DNA of 64,000 bases from Tepidaquicella sp964564635. Lineage in GTDB: Bacteria; Bacteroidota; Ignavibacteria; Tepidaquicellales; Tepidaquicellaceae. The position numbers were made by a program, and so were the translations under genes. This document shows, one piece after another, positions 27,067-35,693 of this stretch (the stretch's first letter is position 1; every line of letters begins with the position of its first letter). The stretch covers positions 930,001-994,000 of the forward strand of contig CAZMAR010000001.1 in assembly GCA_964564635.1 (NCBI GenBank), read 5' to 3'. Below the pieces are notes generated by a model. That model saw nothing but the letters and a program-made list of their open reading frames with translations. It did not search any database and had not been told where the DNA came from.

Positions 27067-27816
27067 AATTCTCCGGTATCTTATTATATGCCATAAAAAC
27101 TTAAACCCTAATTTAATATGATTTATGAAAACTAAGAAGGGGTTAAAGTATTTAATTAATATTTTGAATCTTTCAATTAAAGATTTCACAGTGTTTTTTC
27201 TTGAATATCCTCCCAGCTGAAATTTGCATAGAAATCTATTAGTATTAGTTATAGTCTTACTATTCTTAAGAACTCTGATAATCCAATCAATATCTGAGCA
27301 ATAAATATAATTTAAGTCATAATCAACTGAAACCTCCTTTTTTACAATTAATGCCTGATGTGTAATTATCATTCCATCTATCATTTTTTCCCAGGTGAGA
27401 TTTTTCGGGGGTCTTTTCAATTTTCTTTTACCATAACTTTTTCCCTCAGAGTCTATTAATTCAGTATCACCATAAAAAATATCAGCATTTTCAAAATCAC
27501 TAAATATTTCATTTAATACATTAGCATCATATACCTCATCACCTGCATTTAGAAACCAGAAATAGTCTCCCGTCGCAATTTTCATACCTTTATTCATAGC
27601 ATCGTAAATTCCATTATCTCTCTCACTAACCCATTTATTTATAATATCTAAATTATTTTTTATAACATCTACTGAACCATCATTAGAACCACCATCAATG
27701 ATAATATATTCTATAGGATTGTAATTGAGGTTTCTAATACTTTTTATTGTCTTAATAAGATTTTCCCTATTGTTATATACAACCGTAATAATACTAATTT
27801 TAGGTGATCTGTCCAT
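27061..27816 (-). CDS. Glycosyltransferase family 2
   Basis: A GT-A enzyme of 251 residues when started at ATG 27816 (MDRSPKISIITVVYNN). A longer in-frame start at 27885 would overlap the upstream gene by 86 bp and add 23 residues without family similarity, so I prefer the shorter start with a 17-bp overlap. Motifs are SIITVVYNNRENLIKTI, IIDGGSNDGSVDVI, SERDNGIYDAMNKG and FWFLNAGDEVYD. The NGIYDAMNKG block is typical of GT2 enzymes of the WcaA/EpsE kind. It is the last gene of the minus-strand half of the second glycan locus. Confidence 0.88.
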   Translation of the reverse strand: MDRSPKISIITVVYNNRENLIKTIKSIRNLNYNPIEYIIIDGGSNDGSVDVIKNNLDIINKWVSERDNGIYDAMNKGMKIATGDYFWFLNAGDEVYDANVLNEIFSDFENADIFYGDTELIDSEGKSYGKRKLKRPPKNLTWEKMIDGMIITHQALIVKKEVSVDYDLNYIYCSDIDWIIRVLKNSKTITNTNRFLCKFQLGGYSRKNTVKSLIERFKILIKYFNPFLVFINHIKLGFKFLWHIIRYRRIL

Positions 27817-28918
27817 ATACTTCTTTATATAATTTATAAGTTTCAGAAGCACATTTGTTCCAACTAAAATAACGCGCTCTTTCAAAACCTTTTAAAGCCA
27901 TCTCGTATTGTAAATCTTTATTCTGTAACAAAGTTTCAAGATTTATTTTTAATTCCTCATCACTATCGGGTGAAAAATATAAAACTGCATCGCCACCAAC
28001 TTCCGGTAAAGAACTCTTATTACTTGCTATAACTGGAGTCCCTAAACTCATTGCTTCTACAAGAGGTATACCAAACCCCTCATAAAAAGAGGGATAAACC
28101 AAAACTGAAGCTTTTTTGTATTGCTCAGCTAATAATAAGTAATTACCTGTTATATGCAATATTTTTGATTCCAAATTAAGCTTATTAAAAATCTTTTTCT
28201 CTTCTCGTGAAAATGGCCTGCCTCCAAAACATTTAATCAAAAAATTACTTTTCAAAAATTCTGAGTTACTGTATGCTTTTAATAAAACCTGAAAATTCTT
28301 ATAAAAATATCTTTCCCCCACAAATAAAATAAAATTTTCTTTATTTACTTTTTCAGGTAATTGATTGTTTTTCAAATAATCCTCAAATGAATTTCCATGA
28401 TAAATAACTTTTACTTTGTATTCTAAATTGCTACCGTAATAATTTAATAAATCATTTTTAGTAGATTCTGAAATGCAAATTACCGCATCGGCATTAAATA
28501 CAGCTTTTTTTTTATTTAATATTGTTTTATCAAGTTTAGAAAAATATTGTGGATATTTTTCATGTGTAAAATCGTGAACCGTAACTATGCGCTTTTTATT
28601 AGGTATGTTTTTATAATTATTGTAATAAGTCTGATGTAATAAATTGTAATTCGCATTCTTTTTATACCTTTCAAAAATAGGCTTCTGGATTTTAGTAATA
28701 ATATATTTTGTCTTTGGTATATAAGGAATTTTTTTACTTAAACCAACAGTTTTTACTTTCTTATTAAGTTGATATTCATTAATATTCAAACCCATAAATA
28801 ACAAAACAGAAACATCTCTAAATTCTGATATTCTAACTATTAACTCGGAAAAGTACCTCGTAATTCCTCCATATCTTTGCATTGAAAAAGCTTCAAAATC
28901 GTATAAAATTCTTATCAT
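27800..28918 (-). CDS. Glycosyltransferase family 4 (mannosyltransferase-like)
   Basis: A 372-residue GT4 enzyme. The N-terminus FEAFSMQRYGGITRYFSEL is typical of MtfA/MtfB-like mannosyltransferases. The donor domain has LFVGERYFYKNFQVLLKAY, the EX7E motif EGFGIPLVE and the following MSLGTPVIASNKSSLPEV. It overlaps the methyltransferase gene upstream by 4 bp and the GT2 gene downstream by 17 bp. Mannose specificity is a family tendency, not proven here. Confidence 0.9.
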   Translation of the reverse strand: MIRILYDFEAFSMQRYGGITRYFSELIVRISEFRDVSVLLFMGLNINEYQLNKKVKTVGLSKKIPYIPKTKYIITKIQKPIFERYKKNANYNLLHQTYYNNYKNIPNKKRIVTVHDFTHEKYPQYFSKLDKTILNKKKAVFNADAVICISESTKNDLLNYYGSNLEYKVKVIYHGNSFEDYLKNNQLPEKVNKENFILFVGERYFYKNFQVLLKAYSNSEFLKSNFLIKCFGGRPFSREEKKIFNKLNLESKILHITGNYLLLAEQYKKASVLVYPSFYEGFGIPLVEAMSLGTPVIASNKSSLPEVGGDAVLYFSPDSDEELKINLETLLQNKDLQYEMALKGFERARYFSWNKCASETYKLYKEVYGQIT

Positions 28919-29733
28919 AGTTTCCTCATTATTAAAGATATATTTCCGAAAGAATTGTTTGAATTAAAATCTTCTGGCAACGGTTTAAGTAATCTAAATC
29001 CTGCATATAAGTTTATTAATGAATTAATTACAAAATTCTGTAAATTATTAGCAGGATACTTTCTTAATCTTTTAATTATTTTATCGTACAAACCATTTTT
29101 TCTTTCCCAATAAATATCCTTATAAAGAATCTCTACACCTGATAGACTATTTATTATTTCGCTTACTTTATTTTTATCAAATCTATATTGGAAAAATGTT
29201 TTTCTTCCATCCTTATATTGATTAGAATATATATCAAACTCAATCCATTCTTCAGTATAATTATCAGAAACAGGAAAACTCAAATACAAAATACCACCAG
29301 GCTTGGTAACTCTTATCATTTCTTTAATAGCCGTTAAATATTTATTATAAATATGTTCAATTACACTGACCGAATATACCAAATCAAAGGTATTTTCTTT
29401 AAATGATAGTTTGGTAGCATCTTCTATTTTAAATTTTAAATTTCTGGATTGTTTGATGAAGTATTTTTCGTCTTCGTTAATATCAGTTTTTAGCACCTCG
29501 TATTTTCTTGAGAGAATATAAGATAATACGAAAGGAGAAGATACATCTAATATTTTACAATTTTTTTCAATTTTGTATTTTTTTAGAAATTTTAACAAAT
29601 ATGAAAATTCAACATATCTGGTGGTCTCTGCGGGTTTTAAAAAAACCTTTAAGGCAGTTTTGAAATTCATTTTATAGAGCACCAGATAAATTTTTACAAT
29701 TAACTTTAACCTATCTAAAAATGTTATTTTCAT
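28915..29733 (-). CDS. SAM-dependent methyltransferase (Methyltransf_11-like)
   Basis: A 272-residue protein. The first 40 residues are basic and hydrophobic. Motif I is unusual, ILDVSSPFVLSY (61-72) in place of the glycine-rich loop. The rest of the fold is clear: VLKTDINEDE for strand 2, FDLVYSVSVIEHI for motif IV, and PGGILYLSFPVSDNY. The missing glycines may mean altered SAM binding or a specialised clade. It lies 12 bp downstream of Wzx and overlaps the GT4 gene by 4 bp. Confidence 0.8.
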   Translation of the reverse strand: MKITFLDRLKLIVKIYLVLYKMNFKTALKVFLKPAETTRYVEFSYLLKFLKKYKIEKNCKILDVSSPFVLSYILSRKYEVLKTDINEDEKYFIKQSRNLKFKIEDATKLSFKENTFDLVYSVSVIEHIYNKYLTAIKEMIRVTKPGGILYLSFPVSDNYTEEWIEFDIYSNQYKDGRKTFFQYRFDKNKVSEIINSLSGVEILYKDIYWERKNGLYDKIIKRLRKYPANNLQNFVINSLINLYAGFRLLKPLPEDFNSNNSFGNISLIMRKL

Positions 29734-29745
29734 AAAACATATTGA

Positions 29746-31245
29746 TTATTTTTTCTGCTTTAACTTAAAAACAAAATTCATGTATTGTTGTATTTTTAAG
29801 TTAATATCATCAGACACTTTTAAAATATATATAAGGAAAAGAAATATTACTAATACAATTGCACTTCTTATAATAACATCAACTATTATGTTAAACATAA
29901 AAGGAATTATCCTTCCTATTAAAAATACTATCGCACCTGCGATTATTATAATAAGATGTTTATAACTAAGGATATAAATTCCAAATTTTCTTTTAAGAAA
30001 AATTAGCTTAATCAAATTAAAGAGAGTATATGAGACAAAAATACTAATAGCAGCCCCAACACTTCCATATAATGAAATGAATAGTATATTAAATATAATA
30101 CTTGAAATAAGCAAAATTACATTAAATAAGCTTTCATATTTATACTTCGGTGAATTAGAAATTATATCAGAACTTAAACTAAATGCAGCATCAAACACAT
30201 AAGTAAATCCAATAATATAAAATATTATAAAGTTTTCTGTAAACTCTGGTTTATTTCTAAGCATAAAAAGCAAATTTTTTTCATTTACAACTATACCTAC
30301 ATAAATCAACATTCCAAGAGATAAAAGAATTAAAGATGTTTTTCTATACAAACTATTAATTTCATTAACATTTTCATCTTTCCACAAATTTGCAATAATG
30401 GGAACAGTAATTTTAGCAAGACTTCTGTTAGGTACATTAATTACAGTTGCAATATACAAAAAGGTAAAGTAAGCACCTACAATTGATAAATTTATCATAG
30501 AGCCAAGAATTAAACCATCTACCCTTGTTCCTATAATTAAAGAGGCACTTGATAATAAAGTAAATCCGCCATACTTTAAAATATCTAATAACTTTTCCTT
30601 ATTAATGAATTTTATATTAATAACAAAAGAATATTCTCTGGAAATTATTATTTGAATCAGTATTAGAATAGCACATAAGAAATAACTAATTAAATAGGAA
30701 TAAACAAAAAAATTGAAATCAATTAATTTTAGTAAATAAATTAAAATAAAAAATGTTGTTAAAATTCTTATTCCAACTTCCCTTAATAAAGTTGAGAAAA
30801 CAGTTCTAAATATTGCACGCGCAAGAGCTTCAAAGACATTAAATAATATAGTAATAAGTGAAAGAGGAATTAAAAAATAGTAATAATCAAGAAATAGGCT
30901 TGAATTATCTTTATATGCATCTACAATTAAAGGCTTAAAAATTATAAAAAGAGCAGTAGTTACTATAAAGCCAGATAATAAAACAAATACAATTATCGTG
31001 ATAAAACCATTATGTTTTTTATCAGCTGTTTTGAAAAAAGGGAAAAATCTTGTTATCGCATTTACAATACCTATCTGAGATAACTGTGCATAAATAATAG
31101 AAGAACTAATTAATAGCTGAATTAACCCAAACTGTTCAGAAGTAAAAAAAGCAGGAAATAATAAAACAACATTTACATAACCAATTATAACCCCTAAATA
31201 TGAAAGAATAGTATTTCTAACGCCTTGTTTTTCAACAATTCCCAA
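29746..31245 (-). CDS. Wzx-type polysaccharide flippase (MOP superfamily)
   Basis: A 499-residue polytopic protein with about 12-14 membrane helices. It starts at a TTG (LLGIVEKQGVRNTILSYL in the genomic reading), and the GVRNTILSYLGVIIGYVN opening is typical of oligosaccharide flippases. Loops such as FTSEQFGLIQLL and SPKYKYESLFNVI also fit. It is longer than the first-locus Wzx and clearly not a copy of it. It is the first gene of the minus-strand half of this locus and would flip the repeat unit made by the GT2, GT4 and methyltransferase genes downstream. Confidence 0.87.
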   Translation of the reverse strand: MGIVEKQGVRNTILSYLGVIIGYVNVVLLFPAFFTSEQFGLIQLLISSSIIYAQLSQIGIVNAITRFFPFFKTADKKHNGFITIIVFVLLSGFIVTTALFIIFKPLIVDAYKDNSSLFLDYYYFLIPLSLITILFNVFEALARAIFRTVFSTLLREVGIRILTTFFILIYLLKLIDFNFFVYSYLISYFLCAILILIQIIISREYSFVINIKFINKEKLLDILKYGGFTLLSSASLIIGTRVDGLILGSMINLSIVGAYFTFLYIATVINVPNRSLAKITVPIIANLWKDENVNEINSLYRKTSLILLSLGMLIYVGIVVNEKNLLFMLRNKPEFTENFIIFYIIGFTYVFDAAFSLSSDIISNSPKYKYESLFNVILLISSIIFNILFISLYGSVGAAISIFVSYTLFNLIKLIFLKRKFGIYILSYKHLIIIIAGAIVFLIGRIIPFMFNIIVDVIIRSAIVLVIFLFLIYILKVSDDINLKIQQYMNFVFKLKQKK

Positions 31246-31362
31246 GAAGTAAACTCATTTAATTTAGGTATTAAAATAATCAATCATTCTTAATTATTAT
31301 ATTCATTTAATAACTTTCAAAAAATATCTAAGAAGATTGTAAAATTTATTTATTATTTTTTA

Positions 31363-31968
31363 TTAAAATTTATACTGGGTCCCAAAAACTGCTTCTTTTA
31401 GACTCCCATCTTGAAACTCATAAAATGGAATACCAAGTATTTCAAAATTGTTAAAAGTAATATTATAACGAAATGTTTGCATTATATCTTTTTTTTCAGC
31501 TTCAAAGGAAATCAAAATAAATTCGCATAACTTCTTTGCGTCTTCTTTCCCATAAATGAAACCTGTTAACCTGGTATTGAATTTCTGAGGTGAGGCAACG
31601 GGGTTTTTCGCCGTAAAAAGTTGAGCAAGATTTTTCATAGTCTCAAGTGAACAATAAAAAGCTGGAATATAAAAATTTAAATCAAATGAATTTTCATTTT
31701 CCTTTCCAAACATTTTCTGAAATATTCCACCCTTTGAAGTGCGTTCGAGAATCTCAACATGGGATTTAATAAACCAAAAAGGTTTAAATATTAAATTCGC
31801 TTCCTCTCTAATTGCAGGATTAAGAAAATTTATTTCTATGGGCTGCAACTCTCCCTCAACAATTTCGAAGCCACTGCCACAACTTGAACAATAAGTTATA
31901 TTATCATTAACCTCAACCACCAATCCACTTCCGCAATTTTTACAATGTATTGCTTCTATTTTGAACAT
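31363..31968 (-). CDS. Zinc-ribbon protein of SPFH-associated operon
   Basis: A 201-residue soluble protein. A two-knuckle zinc ribbon sits at the N-terminus (C9, C12, C27, C30: CKNCGSG and CSSCGSG). The rest is an alpha/beta domain of unknown type, with NLIFKPFWFIKSHVEI and a repeat-like EILGIPFYEFQDGSL. It has no membrane helix, unlike its two zinc-ribbon neighbours. It is the last gene of the five-gene operon, 11 bp after the preceding gene. Function unknown; by context it may bind the SPFH complex. Confidence 0.7.
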   Translation of the reverse strand: MFKIEAIHCKNCGSGLVVEVNDNITYCSSCGSGFEIVEGELQPIEINFLNPAIREEANLIFKPFWFIKSHVEILERTSKGGIFQKMFGKENENSFDLNFYIPAFYCSLETMKNLAQLFTAKNPVASPQKFNTRLTGFIYGKEDAKKLCEFILISFEAEKKDIMQTFRYNITFNNFEILGIPFYEFQDGSLKEAVFGTQYKF

Positions 31969-31979
31969 AATTAGAAGTT

Positions 31980-33149
31980 TTATATTTGATAGTTATCCTT
32001 TTTATTCAGAATTGAACCAAGAATTCCACCTGCAACAGAAGAACCAATTGTACCAGAAATAATGTTTTTAATACCTTCCTGAGTATTACTAGATTTTAAA
32101 ATACCAGCTGATTGAAAAATACTTTCCTTAGAGTCTTCTTTTTCAAGACCTGTACCTTCTTCTATTTCTCCACCATATCTGAATTTTTTGTAAGAATAAG
32201 AAATTAAAAAGATTCCAAATAGAAGGCATAAACCATAAATAATCCATGGGGTTTTATCTGAAGTTCTAATGATAGCGAAAATTTCAAAAAAGGTTGCAAG
32301 ATACATTCCAAGTGCTAACCCTAAAATACCTGTTATAGCTCTAAATAAATTACTCCCTGGTGCTTTTCCATAACATACTGATCCATCTTCTCCATCAATT
32401 ACAATCTGGTAAGTTCTATTGTTGAAAATATATCTTACAATCCAGAGTGGATAATAAACAATTGAAATATTTTCTCTTACAAGATCATAATGTTCAAAAG
32501 TTATCTCATCAAGATTAACTTCTTTTCGTGCCTGACTCTTAAAGAGATTCAAAGAGTTCTCTAAAACATCTTTTTGAGAAGATACAATATTAAATACCAT
32601 TCCGTCCTGCTGCAGGGCTTCATAATTGACGGGTAATATTTGATCTCCCATCAAATTTACTTTTCTAGCCCCTAACTCTGCTACATCACATGCAGGGAGT
32701 GTTTTATCAAAAGATTTTTGTATTTTTACTTCTTTATGTTCATATTCTGTTCTTGTCCCACTGCTGGTAGTAACAGTCCTCTTTTCAACTCCAAATACCC
32801 ATCCAACAACATCTGCTCTAACACGCCAATAAGGAATATAAACAAGAAATGCTTCGGTAACTTGAGAATTTGCTTTTAGTCCTTTTGCTTTTGATAACCC
32901 CTCTCCAAGCCATTTATATGCTCTCTCAATAGCATCATCTCTTTTTAACTTCCGGGGAACATAATATTTTAAAACTCCTTTATCACCTTTAACCACCAGA
33001 AGTGTACCACAATATTTACAATTAAAAGATTGCATCCCATCTCTGATATCTAACTCACCACTACAGGAAGGACAGGTTATTCCCTTAATTATTTTTTCTT
33101 TCCTTAATTTTATCGCCTGATTTGTTACATCAGAATTAGTATTATCCAT
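31980..33149 (-). CDS. Zinc-ribbon membrane protein of SPFH-associated operon
   Basis: A 389-residue protein. The zinc ribbon is at C26, C29, C44 and C47 (CPSCSGEL, CKYCGTLL). A soluble region with VLKYYVPRKLKRDDAIER and the motif FLVYIPYWRVRADVVGW follows. Then come two membrane helices (TGILGLALGMYLATFFEIFA and WIIYGLCLLFGIFLISYSY) and a Gly/Ser-rich tail. The layout matches YdjG-type proteins (ribbon, large cytoplasmic part, helices near the C-terminus). It shares its domain plan with the next gene upstream, so the two are probably paralogues. Confidence 0.72.
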   Translation of the reverse strand: MDNTNSDVTNQAIKLRKEKIIKGITCPSCSGELDIRDGMQSFNCKYCGTLLVVKGDKGVLKYYVPRKLKRDDAIERAYKWLGEGLSKAKGLKANSQVTEAFLVYIPYWRVRADVVGWVFGVEKRTVTTSSGTRTEYEHKEVKIQKSFDKTLPACDVAELGARKVNLMGDQILPVNYEALQQDGMVFNIVSSQKDVLENSLNLFKSQARKEVNLDEITFEHYDLVRENISIVYYPLWIVRYIFNNRTYQIVIDGEDGSVCYGKAPGSNLFRAITGILGLALGMYLATFFEIFAIIRTSDKTPWIIYGLCLLFGIFLISYSYKKFRYGGEIEEGTGLEKEDSKESIFQSAGILKSSNTQEGIKNIISGTIGSSVAGGILGSILNKKDNYQI

Positions 33150-33164
33150 AATAATGATTTAATT

Positions 33165-33983
33165 CTAAACTTTTTTTGCGATAATATATGCTATTATAAT
33201 CAATGGTATTGATACAAGTAAATATCCAATTATTTTAATCAATTCAACATCGAGAAAAAATGAGGCTTTAGTACGACTTATCGAATTTGAAATAATAAAA
33301 GCAAGTATACTTATAAATAAAAATAAGATAATACTTACTCCATATAATACTCGAAAAGGCGATTCGCTTTTTGCAGGCCAAACATTTGCGTAGACCATAC
33401 CAGAAGATGCTTCAACCATAGCTGTGTATTCTTTACCATTGTATTCGTAAGTGAATTGAAAAAAAGGAATATGGACAAGACTTGAGAGAGTTATTGTATT
33501 CAAGTCAACACCACTTTCCGAAAGCCACTTTTTAGCTGAATCAAAATAAATGTCGGGTGGAATAAAATCATTTTCATTAAATTCTTTTTTATTGAAAACT
33601 TTTAGACTTCCAGCAGGAATATTTATTTTTTTTATCTCGGATACTGAAGTTGAAGTAGCAGGTTGAAGATATATTTTATCATTTTCACTTGTTCCTGTTT
33701 TAAAATACCACATTGGGAAATAATAAAAACTCACTTTTGTAATATTTGCAAGTTTATCCAAATCTTTCACCTGAAAGTTTCCTGCCATCCACCTTCTTAA
33801 ATTGCCTTCTGCATTTTCTTTTGAAAAGTTAGATACTATAACATAGTGTGTAACAACTTTACTCTTATCTATATATATAGCAGAGCCACAGAATTCACAT
33901 TCAATAAATTTATCATCAATAGAAATATGATTTTCTCCGGCACATTGTGGACATATAATAGTAGAAGATGATAAAGTTTCCAT
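33165..33983 (-). CDS. Zinc-ribbon membrane protein, paralogue of neighbour
   Basis: A 272-residue protein with a zinc ribbon at C11, C14, C29 and C32 (CPQCAGEN, CEFCGSAI). A soluble domain with VTHYVIVSNFSKENAEGNLR and KVSFYYFPMWYFK follows. Two C-terminal membrane helices close it (GVSIILFLFISILAFIISNS and IIGYLLVSIPLIIIAYIIAK). The THYVIVSN and FYYFPMWYF strands correspond to KYYVPRKL and VYIPYWRV in the neighbouring protein. The SPFH gene lies 6 bp upstream. The helices would place the ribbon in the cytoplasm. Confidence 0.72.
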   Translation of the reverse strand: METLSSSTIICPQCAGENHISIDDKFIECEFCGSAIYIDKSKVVTHYVIVSNFSKENAEGNLRRWMAGNFQVKDLDKLANITKVSFYYFPMWYFKTGTSENDKIYLQPATSTSVSEIKKINIPAGSLKVFNKKEFNENDFIPPDIYFDSAKKWLSESGVDLNTITLSSLVHIPFFQFTYEYNGKEYTAMVEASSGMVYANVWPAKSESPFRVLYGVSIILFLFISILAFIISNSISRTKASFFLDVELIKIIGYLLVSIPLIIIAYIIAKKV

Positions 33984-33989
33984 TATGAG

Positions 33990-34991
33990 TTATAATTTTG
34001 ATAATAATTCTTTCTTCTTAGATTCGAACTCTTCTTGTGTTATTAAGCCTGCTTCTTTCATCTTTCCAAGTTTTTCTATTGTACTCATTATTTCATCTGC
34101 AGTCATTTTAGGTTGTTCTTGTTGCTGACCCTGAGTGCCTTGTTGTTGTGTCCCTTGAAACGCCTGACCCATTATATTAGCCATCATCATACCAGCCCCA
34201 AGCCCTGCTCCAATTCCAGCAGTCCCACCAGCTCCCTCATTAGAAGCAGCTTTTTCAAGTGATTGTGCCGCTTTAAATTTCATATATGCATCAAGGTTGC
34301 CGACCGCTCCCATTGCGCTTCTCTCATTAATTTTTTCCTGCACCTCTTCAGGAGGTACGATACCTGTTAGGATTAAATCTGTAAGTTCAATTCCCATAGA
34401 CATAAAGAAATCAGCGACAGAAGCTTTTACTGCTGTTTCTATTTGTGGATAATACTGCCCCAACTCAAAAACAGTTTTTAAGTTTTGCCCAAGAATAGTA
34501 TTCAGACGAGAAACAATCGCATCTCTTAAATAATCTTCAATTTCATTTGTTGTATAGAGTCCCTGAGTTGACACAATTTCAATCATAAATTGCCGGGGGT
34601 CAACAATACGAATTGAAAATTTTCCAGAAGCTCTTAACTGTACAAATGAAAGTTCACTATCCCTAAAATTTATTGGCGTTTTAGTTCCCCATTTTAAATC
34701 AATAAATTTTTTAAGAGAAATAAAATAAACTTGTGCTTGAAAAGGAGACTGACCACCAAACGGAAGACTAATCAATTTGGTAAGAAAAGGAAGATTTTCT
34801 GTGGTTAATGTATGTCGACCTGCTCTAAACTCATCTAATACTTTACCATCCCTATAGAACAAAGCCGCCTGAGAATCCTGGACTATTAGTTGCGTTCCCA
34901 ACCTGAAGGCAGCAGAGCCATCCTGAGGCTCCCTATGGACCATAACCTTACCGGTTTCATCAAAAAATTTAATTACATCTATTAAAGCCAT
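33990..34991 (-). CDS. SPFH-domain protein, YdjI-like, with C-terminal SHOCT
   Basis: A 333-residue protein. The N-terminal part (IDVIKFFDETGKVMVHREP, GTQLIVQDSQAALFYRDGK) and the SPFH core to about residue 220 match the YdjI family. A Gly/Ala-rich linker, then a Gln-rich one (250-295), leads to a SHOCT helix pair, LGKMKEAGLITQEEFESKKK, at about 308-327. SPFH proteins form ring-like membrane scaffolds, and YdjI in Bacillus subtilis works with YdjG, YdjH and PspA in membrane stress. It lies between a coiled-coil gene and three zinc-ribbon genes. The ring is probably the scaffold of the operon's complex. Confidence 0.85.
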   Translation of the reverse strand: MALIDVIKFFDETGKVMVHREPQDGSAAFRLGTQLIVQDSQAALFYRDGKVLDEFRAGRHTLTTENLPFLTKLISLPFGGQSPFQAQVYFISLKKFIDLKWGTKTPINFRDSELSFVQLRASGKFSIRIVDPRQFMIEIVSTQGLYTTNEIEDYLRDAIVSRLNTILGQNLKTVFELGQYYPQIETAVKASVADFFMSMGIELTDLILTGIVPPEEVQEKINERSAMGAVGNLDAYMKFKAAQSLEKAASNEGAGGTAGIGAGLGAGMMMANIMGQAFQGTQQQGTQGQQQEQPKMTADEIMSTIEKLGKMKEAGLITQEEFESKKKELLSKL

Positions 34992-35025
34992 TTTTTTATT
35001 AATTAGATTTATAAATAAATTTTAT

Positions 35026-35556
35026 TTATTCAATATTTCTCAATATCTCTTCTCTCTTTTCAAATTTATTTATCAATTCATCAAGTTCTAAGGAAATTCT
35101 TTTTACTATTTCAGAAATATTGATTCCTGTTTCGGAATTCTTCTCAAGCTCAACGAACAAATTATTTATATTTTCCACTTCCTCAAGTAAACCCGAATCA
35201 AATTCATATAATTTTTCTAACTTTTCATCTTTTATCTTATTCACATCAAAAGCCCCACTATATCCACGAGCTGCGGATTTAAATTTTGCAATCGCAGTTT
35301 CATTCTTCTTATCAATCTTATGAATATCTTGAGTTTCAAAAAGCTTTCCAATATTCGATAAATTTGAAACAGCATTTGCAATTTTTTTCTTATTCACTTC
35401 TAATTTCTGTGCCAATTGATTTCTTAGTAGCGTATCAATTTCTCTTGCATTATCTCTTGTTACATATCCCTTATAACCAGGAATGAACCTTTTAATTTTT
35501 TCTAAAAATGACTCCTTTGATTTTACTGAGTCAAGTTTGGATTTTAAATCAGACAT
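35026..35556 (-). CDS. Helical coiled-coil protein, first gene of SPFH operon
   Basis: A 176-residue protein predicted to be almost all helix, with no signal peptide or membrane segment. The conserved-looking core is IKRFIPGYKGYVTRDNARE followed by LLRNQLAQKLE. Heptad-rich stretches follow (LLEEVENINNLFVELEKN, ISLELDELINKFEKREEIL). It leads the operon, 34 bp before the SPFH gene, where PspA stands in the Bacillus ydjFGHI operon, but it is shorter than PspA and does not share its sequence. I infer a membrane-binding or scaffold role. Confidence 0.6.
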   Translation of the reverse strand: MSDLKSKLDSVKSKESFLEKIKRFIPGYKGYVTRDNAREIDTLLRNQLAQKLEVNKKKIANAVSNLSNIGKLFETQDIHKIDKKNETAIAKFKSAARGYSGAFDVNKIKDEKLEKLYEFDSGLLEEVENINNLFVELEKNSETGINISEIVKRISLELDELINKFEKREEILRNIE

Positions 35557-35693
35557 AATGATTTTTTATAAATTAATTAATTGTTTTTTAAAGTAAACAA
35601 AAGCATTATTAAAAAAAATACATTAGATAAATTTTTAATTGTTATGCAATTTCAACCTCTTTTTTCCCCGCTATTGAACAAATTCACATGAAT

